Source: Episyrphus balteatus
Taxonomy: Eukaryota; Arthropoda; Insecta; Diptera; Syrphidae
Direction of reading: 5' to 3'
DNA length: 64,000 nt
NCBI RefSeq assembly: GCF_945859705.1
Contig: NC_079137.1
Coordinates: forward strand, 75,104,277-75,168,276
The position numbers were made by a program, and so were the translations under genes. This document shows, one piece after another, positions 56,281 through 64,000 of this stretch (position 1 is its first letter; each line of letters opens with the position of its first letter). The notes beneath the pieces are model-generated. The model saw nothing but the letters and a program-made list of their open reading frames with translations, was not told the origin of the DNA and searched no databases.

Positions 56281-57540
56281 TATGTCATGTCATTCATGTC
56301 AAAAAATTTTAACCCCCTTCAACTTGGTTGCCCTAAAAAAAGAAAATCCTCATTCCTCCTTTTATATATCTTCTCATCCTGAAAAGCTTATACATATTTT
56401 GTACTGTCTGTCAATGAAGAAAATTCATCTCGACACGATGATTCATCGTAAAAAATTAACCCCTATCCTCCCCCACCTGCCCGATAAATTCCATTTTTAT
56501 TATTAGACACATCAGACACATTCATCCCATTGCCATCATATCCTCACTATCCATTAATCTCACCTCATAAAATTTATCCTTCAAAAGCCCCGTCGTCGCA
56601 TTATACTATGCGATCTTGTTATGATACCAAAAAACTGGACATAACCAGGATAATGCCAGGCAGGAGTGTAGACAACAGACGCTTTCCAAAATTAGACTCT
56701 GCTACCCTATCTAACAGCATTGTGCGTTCGAAATACAAAAAAAAAAGCCCAACTCATGTACAGCACTCATAAATATTTTTGAAAGTAATATTGGCCCCGG
56801 AAGGCACTCACACGTGGGTATGGGGATGATGACGCTGCAGGGTAAAAGTCACCCGTTTTTGCCTGGAAGCCGGTATCTGTACTTTTACTGAAATATATAA
56901 CATTTTCTAAACATAAAAGGCAAATCGAGCGAAAAATTAATTATGAGTGGATCCTTGTCATTTCGCCCTCTCGCGCACTTCTGGTTGCTAGCTACTCCAG
57001 AGCTCATCGCCTTCGACAAAAAGGAACGTGATTCGCATCAACAAAAAGGTTTAACCCCCATCTTCTTCTTCATTATGGCGTGTGGATGGATAAATGGAGT
57101 CTCGCACTACGCTGCCAAACCCTCCTTCACTTGATGGTTGCAAATCCACACCATACCCAGACTTTACCGTCGTCGTTGAACGTCACATTCGAGTCGAGTC
57201 GAGCTCGAGACACACAAAAGCAAAACCTTAAAAATTGCTTCTTTTCTCCTTTTTCCAATTGGCAAGGACGCGCGATGTTGTTTTGCCGGAACAGTTCCCG
57301 AACCCAAAGTAGATACACTGATATGTACACAATAACGGTGTTGGTGGCGCAATGTGGCAGTAAACTTACAATATTGTGTGAACGTACAATGGGTTCGGAG
57401 GATGTCGAATCGAGATTCGGGTGGTGGTTACCGGGGTGGGAAGAGGAGTGGAGAGTTTTTTGTTTTGCGGTGTAGAACTTGGAAGTCTGTTATTTGCTCT
57501 GCTCCTGCTGCTGATGGTTGTTGCACGTATATTTAGAAAT
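56280..57540. promoter_or_regulatory. Less AT-rich block 3, candidate promoter region
   Basis: Sequence complexity and CpG frequency are higher than in the neighbourhood, and no transposon signature is seen. Frames on both strands (56282-56772, 56943-57475 plus; 57127-57632 minus) overlap each other and none has a domain, so none is called as a gene. Confidence 0.3.
57370..57540 (-). other. Candidate untranslated first exon ending at a splice donor
   Basis: On the minus strand the sequence runs through CAGCAGCAGGAGCAGAGC and CCACTCCTCTTCCCACCCCG to ACACAATATT at 57370. GTAAGT (57369-57364) follows, a consensus donor. It could be spliced to an acceptor upstream of exon B, about 8 kb downstream on the same strand. 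An 88-codon frame starting at 57632 overlaps it and looks like leader sequence, not a protein. Confidence 0.25.
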
Positions 57541-58128
57541 TGGGTTCTTTGAATATTTTTTTTTTGTTTGGAGGACTTTGACAGTAGCAAGACGGAAGGA
57601 AAATTACATTTTTCTATAAACGCGTGAGTCATCTACATCTTTAGTACAAAGAAATATGGTTTGGTGCTGTGTAGAGGATGTTTTGGGGAGGTTAAAGAAG
57701 TCTCTTACCTTCTCAAAATGCATACACAGAAGTTTTGAATATGTTTGTTGTTATTGTTTTGTTTGCATTGAGTACTTTGCTTTCGAAAAGTTAGTGTGAA
57801 TTAGATTTAAATGGAAATACAAATTGGTGTGCCAAAAGGTTACCAATTTGGCTCGATACTTTTTCGGTTGCATTTTATATTTCACCAGAATAAAAACGTG
57901 ATTGGATTGGATTATATTTGCAAATGCATTTTTTGTTCTAATTGAAGTTTAGATGTCATTGAGCTGTGTTGTGTTTGCAAATTGAACACGAAGAGAACTT
58001 AGTAGTTTATTTTATAGTCTTTTTGTAGAAATATAAAATTCATAAGTGTATTTAATTTGTAACAAGCCTTCACCACGACAATTACTTGCGTAAGACCTAA
58101 TTTAACTGGCTGTTCTAATATTTACAAA
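57541..58128. other. Intergenic or upstream flank, no gene recognised
   Basis: AT-rich. Nothing supported. Confidence 0.4.
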
Positions 58129-58618
58129 GGGTTGGGGTCGAAATTCTGTATGTTGCAAAATTCTGTATTCAAAATACTGTATGCCAAAATACTGTATGTC
58201 AAAATTCTGTATGTGCAAAATGCTGTAGGAACAAAATTCTGAAAGTCAAAATTCTGTATAGCAAAATTCTGGTTGGTCAAAATACTGTATTTCAAAATTC
58301 TGTACATCAAAATTCTGTAAAAATGCTGTAAAAAAATATCTTTTTGATAATGTAAAAAAGTGAGCGCGCACTTTTTTACATTTTTAAAAACTATATTTTT
58401 TTACAGCATTTTTACAGAATTTTGATATACAGTATTTTGCCGTACAGAATTTTACAAAACAGAATTTTGCATGTCAGTATTTTGTTGATACAGTATTTTG
58501 ACGTACAGAATTTTGTATTTACAGTATAATGACGTAAAGAATTATGGTATTACAGTATTTTGACCCCACAGAATTTTGTCGTACAGAATTTTGACAAGCA
58601 GAATTATGGCCCGCTCCC
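58129..58618. mobile_element. Array-type fold-back element FB2
   Basis: The left end is GGGTTGGGGTCGAAATTCTG. The left array (to about 58320) has about twelve copies of a unit of 15-18 bases with core CAAAATTCTG or CAAAATACTG and spacer TATGT-like. The right array has the complement, CAGAATTTTG/CAGTATTTTG, and ends GGCCCGCTCCC. The centre is a hairpin with AATGTAAAAAAGTG and its inverse around AGCGCG (58349-58383). Frames on either strand are products of the repeats. The structure parallels FB1 and FB3. Confidence 0.8.
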
Positions 58619-58620
58619 TT

Positions 58621-58708
58621 ATCAAAACGATATTTTTTTAGAGCATTTTTACAGAATTTTGATATACAGTATTTTGCCGTACAGAATTTTACAAAACAGA
58701 ATTTTGCA
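58621..58708. repeat. Partial second copy of the FB2 right arm
   Basis: CGATATTTTTTTAGAGCATT to ACAGAATTTTGCA repeats, nearly without change, the stretch 58391-58470 inside FB2. It lies just outside the FB2 right end, so a second, truncated element or a local duplication is joined here. Confidence 0.75.
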
Positions 58709-58781
58709 CTGTGGTGTATGTGTAACTTTTTTTGATCTATTGTTCTGAACAGTTTAAAGTGATTTATTATAAATTCATTTA

Positions 58782-58959
58782 AGGCTAGGTGCACACATGC
58801 GATTTTGATCGCGTGATTATTAGATGACAACAATTTCAATGACTGTAGACACAATTTTCAAATTTTTAATCGCGGGAAGCATGTGTGTGCACAGGCATTG
58901 AAATCCATTTTTGCGATTAAATATTCGCGTGACTAAAATCGCATGTGTGCGCCTAGCCT
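58782..58959. mobile_element. 178-bp MITE with AGGCTAGGYGCACACATGCG ends
   Basis: The left arm AGGCTAGGTGCACACATGCG, then ATTTTGATCGCG, faces the inverted CGCGTGACTAAAATCGCATG and TGTGCGCCTAGCCT. A second pair, AATCGCGGGAAGCATGTGTG near 58870, lies inside. No coding capacity. Confidence 0.7.
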
Positions 58960-58971
58960 AAAGTGAGTTTT

Positions 58972-59013
58972 AGGCTAGGCGCACACATGCGATTTTAGTC
59001 GCGCGATTATTCA
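58972..59013. mobile_element. Solo arm of the same MITE
   Basis: AGGCTAGGCGCACACATGCG and ATTTTAGTCGCGCGATTATT repeat the outer arm of the neighbouring element, 13 bases away. No partner arm follows. Confidence 0.7.
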
Positions 59014-59339
59014 GTCCCATTTAAATCAGACCTACCTACATGTATAGTTTGAAAGGACATCAATCGTTAGTAAAAATATGCTTGTTGATATTATTATGTG
59101 TTTTTTCATGCAAAACTAAAATAAATAAAACTAAAACTAAACTGAACTTTTAAAACTAACAACTTTTTCATAATTTGATATGATAAACTATTTTGTTAAT
59201 TGTGTTTATATTTAACAAGAAAAATAAATAAAAATATTTTTAATGTTCAGCTATTTTTAATATTCAGTTTGTAACAAAAACATTTGGTTCAGGTGGTCGC
59301 AAACTTTTGGCGGCGGGTGTCACTTGCTTTTGCATCTAA

Positions 59340-59670
59340 AACAGAGTTGTTAAAAATAATTTTTTTAATGCATTTAAAAAAAAAAATTATTCCAAATACA
59401 AAATTCTGCATCAAAAAAAAAAAAAAAATCAATGCAAAATGTGTGCATTAAATATTTTTTTTTAATATTCGTCGAACTTCTTATAATTTTGAAGATTTAA
59501 CTATAATACTGAACCTAATGTATTATCAAATAGCCAAAATTGTTAGAAATTCGACGAAATAAAAAAAAAAAATATTTAATGCCCATATTTTGCATTGATT
59601 TTTTTTCAATGCAGAAAATTTTGTATTGGCAAAAATTTTTTTTAATGTAAAATATTTTTACTAGCAATAA
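59340..59670. mobile_element. Imperfect fold-back with AATGCAAA-type units
   Basis: The left arm (TCAATGCAAAATGTGTGCAT, TTAATATTCGTCGAACTT) faces the right arm (AATTCGACGAAAT, ATATTTTGCATTGATTTT). The loop is about 65 bases around 59515. To the right, words like AATGCAAATTTTTTCAGTTG repeat to about 59820, giving it an array-like flank. Confidence 0.65.
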
Positions 59671-59829
59671 AAATGATATTTTCAATGCAAATATTTTTCA
59701 GTTGCAATACATTTTTTTTTTAATGCAAATTTTTTCAGTTGCATACAAATTTTTTTTATTTCCAATATTTTTTTTTTATAATTTCAAATGCATTTTTTTG
59801 TTTCAATTGATATTTTTTACATCCCTGAT

Positions 59830-60500
59830 CTAAAATAACAATTTCAAAATGGTTATACCTACCCTTTTAAAAATATTTTTTGAATAAATAATATTTTTGG
59901 TTTATAAGTCATTTAAAAAAAAGTTTTTATACAATTTTTTAAGAAGATATTATCAACATACAAAAATTCCTACTTTCATAAATTTTTTAAAAACCAAAAT
60001 AAAAATATACCTTTCCGTTTAGTTAAAAAAAAAAAATGAATTCAAGATTTGTCTAAAAGTCTAAATTTTTAAACTCATTCAACTCAAAAATATGTAAGAA
60101 CAAAAGTCGAAAATTTTATGTTTTAAAGTATTTATTCTAAGCGAAAAATTAAAAAAAAAATCAATTTTCAGAATTTCAAAAAAATACAAAAATATATGTA
60201 CCGAATTTGAAGACAATCCGGGCACTCATTTTTGCAGTGGAATGTGTAAAAACGGATGCATTGACGGGCGCCATGATGAAAACAATTTTTGGTCGATTCC
60301 TCCGTTATGGTAATGTTAGCTTTAAATAAAAGCAAAACATTTTTGACTAGGAAGTCAAGAGTAAACTAAAAATTTTTGAAATCCCTCTGAAAATGTTAGT
60401 TAAATTTCAATTCAGCTTTGAACGACTACTTTATAAAGTAATAAAATAAAATTGAACTGCCATTTATTTAAAACCTATAAAGTCAAATTCAATACACAAA
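59830..60500. other. Intergenic or intronic, no gene recognised
   Basis: AT-rich. Nothing supported. Confidence 0.4.
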
Positions 60501-62900
60501 ACCATAAACCTTAAAACATCAAAAGCTGATTGAAATTTGAAAAAAATACTCCTGCTAGCCTGCCTCCAACATTTTCTCTTTAATTCAATCAAAGTACAAA
60601 GTTAATTATTTGAACTTTCACGCTCCATCTCTCAAAACATTGCAAAATCAAACAAAAACTTCGCCCCCACAAAATCAAATTCAAAGTCATCATCATCAGC
60701 ATCATCATGAAACTCTTGCGGATGTGTTTACTTTTGCCCCAAAACTTAAGAAGACAAACTCTGTGTGAGAACTGGCTGTCACAAATTGGATATCCCGCAA
60801 AGGCAAAGAAGGCAAAAAAAAGGATATATATTTTACTTTCATTTGCAATAGCAATTTGCTATAAGAAGAAACCTCTCTTATGCCTCCTCTCTTTATAACC
60901 TCGACAGATTGGAGAAGAACAAATTCCCATTCAGCGACTACGTTTCCTTCTTTAGTGCCCTACACTGCATCCAGTATAGGATTAGACACAAGATTCTGAG
61001 CTCTTTCAAATCCAAAAACCTTTTGATATAGGCTTCGCTTTTTTGGGATACCATTCATACAAACATATCTACACAGCTTGAATATAGGTACACTATTCAT
61101 GTTGAACGCAATTTTATAAATCCTTCAAAGGAAAAAGGGATTTCCGAAAGATTTGAATACTGACTGACTACGACCAAAGACTGACGACTACAACCGACAT
61201 ACAAATTGACGATATGAAATTTCTGCCATCGGATATATTCTGTATTTAAACAATCAACTTTAACAAACAACAGGTAAAGAAGCCTAAAATACCATTCCTC
61301 TATTGTTGGACCTTTTTGAACTCATAATTGAAATATTGACACGAAAACCACAAAAGATTCTGAAGGAAAAAGGGTAAACTGCGAGGGAATAACACAAAAG
61401 CCGAATTAAAGAACCCAACGACACAGTTGTTGTTGATTGTTATTTTTGTATCGGTGCCCAGAGGAGTTATATGGAAAAGGATTTAAACTTACAAATTGGA
61501 AAATTGCTTTAGGGTTATTATAGGTCTCTCTTAGAAATAGCCAGCTAAATAAATCCAATAATAAAGGCAGTTGGATTATAATGAAAATAATTTTTTTTTT
61601 TTTCGAAAATTGGATTCTTTAATGTGAATGCCAATTATCAAATAAAAATATTGACAGATTGTTATTTTTTTTGTTGTTGTTGTTGGTGGTGCAGTTTGAG
61701 GGAGCTGTCATCAATGATTGACAAGAAGGATTAAAGGTTTCTGACATTTGAATATCAGTGGAACCTTGGGATTAGGGGTTTCTGACCTTTTAAAGATTTC
61801 AAAAACCCTTACAAGTCAGCAAAATTCCTAATTTTGTACTCAAACCTCCTCAATTTCTGACATAGAAACTATTTTGCGATGTCAGAAACCTGAATTTTTC
61901 AAACTGTCAAAAGCTTTAATACAAAAAGTGACATTTAAGTCTCCAATATTCTTCTCCAAAGTCCCTTATTTTCTGTGGAAATTTTCAATTTTTTTTAGAT
62001 CAAAAACTAAAAACCTAAATTTTAAATCTTTTTTCAAAAATCAACAAATTCATAAAAAAAAAAATAAACTTTCTCTCAAAAAAACAAAATCACTTAAAAA
62101 TTTAATTTCAATTCGATATCCATCCATCTGCAAAAGCTTAGCTATGCTATGTCCACTTTCTGTCAAAAAAAAAAAATTCTAAAAATTGATTTAGCCTCTC
62201 TACATGGTTGGATGTAAATTATGTGTCCAAACACTCTGTCAATCTATCTATTGATTTGTCTCTATAGCCATGAGGAATGCACAGTGCACACAATCTGCAC
62301 ATAGCAAAATACTACAAAATGCCACCAAGCTCAGCTCAGTTAGTGTGCTATTCAATTCATCAAACTGCATTATGGTGTGTTCTTGTTCTTCTATGCCAAA
62401 ACTCTATAAAAATGATGAATTCAAAATCCCCCGGTTCTCTCGAATTAGAATTAAAAAAAAAAGAACAAAATCCGCAAACATAAAAAAATGAAAGTCTGGT
62501 ATATCGAAACAGGATGAGCTAGAGAGTAGCGCCCGCAGCTTGACACAAGTCTCTCTTCGACTACCGACTATACGACTAGGACTAGTCGTCGTGATTTATT
62601 ATTCCAATTTCCCTTTAGCAACCGGCAACATACGACGTGTATATGTTGTGTATCTTCTACCTTCTCTTCCTTCCTCTAGTTTGTACAATATAAATGCGAT
62701 GATGTTTGAATGCCGATGGCGACGCGCGAGGTGGACTCAATCTCCAAACGCAGTCATTCATATTCAACAGATGTCCAAGTTTTCAAAACGAAGGACATAC
62801 AACCTACTACACCATTTGATATTAGAAATAAAGCTAACGACGGGGTTGTAGTTTCTTGCTCACGAAGTTGATAAGGCAAAGGTCTTTAGCAATAAACCTA
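60500..62900. promoter_or_regulatory. Less AT-rich block 4
   Basis: No transposon signature is recognised. The stretch 62500-62830 is the least AT-rich part, with CpG-containing words and a perfect CGACTAGGACTAGTCG hairpin at 62571-62586. AGGATA words occur at about 60822 and 61475, and ATAGGATTAG at 60975. Frames at 60707-60898, 62270-62491 and 62540-62851 show no domain. It is a candidate for regulatory DNA or a promoter. Confidence 0.25.
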
Positions 62901-62933
62901 GATTGAATTAAAAGTCTCTTATTAGTATTTAAC

Positions 62934-63348
62934 GGGAGCGTATCGGAATCCCGCTTTTTAAAATCCCGTTTTTCGAAAATCCCGAAAAAAAAGTTTCAAA
63001 ATCCCGTTTACTAAAATACCGATTTTTTTAATCCCGTTTTCTGAAATCCCGCATTTTAAAATTTCATCAAATACCGAAAATCCCGATTTTTTTTTACAAA
63101 ATACATGCTTAATTACTAAATAAAAAATTTTGCAAGCAAAACTAGTTGTTTTATTTAAAAAAAATCGCGCGATTTTTTAAAATAAAAGAACTAATTTTGC
63201 TTGCAAAATCGGGATAGTAAAAAACGGGATTATAAAAATCTTGATTTAAAAAAGCGGGATTATTAAAAGCAAGATAATGAAAAACGGTATTTTTAAAGCG
63301 GGATTTAAAAAAACGGGAATATAAAAAGCGGGATATCGAACCCAACCC
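62934..63348. mobile_element. Array-type fold-back element FB3
   Basis: The left end is GGGAGCGTATCGGAATCCCG and the right end CGAACCCAACCC. The left array repeats AAAATCCCG with short T-rich spacers at a spacing of 15-18 bases. The right array repeats the complement CGGGATTTT-type words. The centre pairs TTTTGCAAGCAAAACTAGTT with AACTAATTTTGCTTGCAAAA around AAAAATCGCGCGATTTTT (63160-63178). A 64-codon minus-strand frame is a product of the repeat. Confidence 0.8.
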
Positions 63349-63454
63349 GTTTTGAACTTTTAGTGGGGTGGCTTAGCATTGAAAAACAGGTCAATCGTGC
63401 GTTTTTTGTGCCTTTGATATATAACGAATCATTCAACTTACTTTTTTTTTTAAA

Positions 63455-64000
63455 TTAAAATTGATTTTAAGCTTTTAAAAATTAGTCAAAGTTCAAAAAG
63501 TACGATTTTCGCTTGATTTGGATATTTACAAATATCTGTATCTTTTTTGTCTCCTGAAATAATTAAACCAAATTTGGAACATATAATCTTTAATGTATCA
63601 GAAATCATTGAGCGTAGTTTTTTTTGAAATGCAAATTATTTTTGAGCTTTGAAAAGTTAGGCAAAGTTCAAAAAGTACAATTTTTGCTCGACTATGGCGT
63701 TCCAAAAATCTGTCATTTCTTCGAGTCTGAAAATAATTAACTCAAATTAGGAACATATTACCTGAAATGTTTAATAAATTATTTGACACACTGGTTTTTT
63801 AGCTAATATTTTTATTTAAGTATTAAACGTTTATTCAAAGCTAAAAAAATAAGATTTTGACTAGGCTAGAACGCCTCAAAAATCTGTATCTTTTGTACCT
63901 TAAAAGATTATTTTCTCAAATTTTGCAAAATAAGATAAAACTGGTTTCTTAATTTTATAAAGTCCTTCCTTTCGTGTCTTAAAATTATTTAATTATTTTT
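63455..64000. repeat. Tandem satellite, about 173-bp period, runs off the window
   Basis: GTCAAAGTTCAAAAAGTACG at 63485 recurs as GGCAAAGTTCAAAAAGTACA at 63661. ATCTGTATCTTTT or a close variant recurs at about 63534, 63709 and 63880. Three degenerate copies are visible, the last cut by the window end. The array starts about 100 bases right of FB3. Confidence 0.65.

Noticed and set aside
57080..57632. Overlapping frames of 60-131 codons on both strands
   Set aside because: None has a domain, all overlap each other, and the region looks like promoter or untranslated exon sequence.
59290..59830. CAGGTGGTCGCAAACTTTTGG resembling a hAT-type terminus
   Set aside because: The only candidate partner (complement CAGGGATGTAAAAAA at 59827) matches poorly and the 8-base flanks do not agree, so no hAT element was called.

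Overview
This is a strongly AT-rich, gene-poor stretch of animal nuclear DNA, most likely from an insect and probably a fly. The reasons are one intronless C2H2 zinc-finger gene, exon ends with GTAAGT splice donors, AATAAA poly(A) signals, remnants of non-LTR retrotransposons that look like the jockey clade, and a dense load of short terminal-inverted-repeat (TIR) elements and fold-back elements. The species cannot be named from the sequence alone. || GENES. The left edge carries a complete single-exon gene (281-2248, +) for a 655-residue protein. It has two copies of an unusual N-terminal zinc-finger module and eight C-terminal C2H2 fingers. Two further coding exons lie on the minus strand, at 18527-18905 and 48526-49012. 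Each starts with an ATG, encodes an ectodomain with three N-glycosylation sequons and one membrane-spanning helix, and ends in a phase-1 splice donor. They could be first exons of two related genes or alternative first exons of one large minus-strand gene whose other exons lie outside the window or were not recognised. A weaker candidate untranslated exon ends at a donor at 57370 (-). || REPEATS. Most of the rest is repeat-derived. 3.7-5.3 kb: a LINE 3' end abutting a TA-flanked TIR element. 8.76-9.74 and 21.44-22.44 kb: two inverted copies of a 1-kb element. 11.5-15.7 kb: a MITE cluster built on CTACTCATGAGTAG. 24.2-25.7, 31.9-33.2 and 45.8-47.9 kb: three long fold-back palindromes. 27.4-29.0 kb: two TIR elements. 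37.8-38.1 kb: a decayed LINE reverse transcriptase. 39.4-40.2, 58.1-58.6 and 62.9-63.3 kb: three fold-back elements made of opposed arrays of a short unit around a CpG-bearing palindromic centre. 50.8-52.5 kb: a small fold-back, a diverged repeat and a Tc1-type MITE. 53.8-54.4 and 63.45-64.0 kb: short satellites. || NON-REPEAT BLOCKS. Four intervals (35.3-37.4, 40.9-42.8, 56.3-57.6, 60.5-62.9 kb) are more complex in sequence and less AT-rich; the first two, and to a lesser extent the fourth, are rich in AGGATA/TATCCT. They are the best candidates for regulatory DNA or untranslated exons. || The most novel-looking item is the array-type fold-back family. Its members share the core AAAATYCYG, similar outer termini (GGGAGCG and GGGTTGGG) and a CpG palindrome at the centre, although the array units have diverged as blocks.
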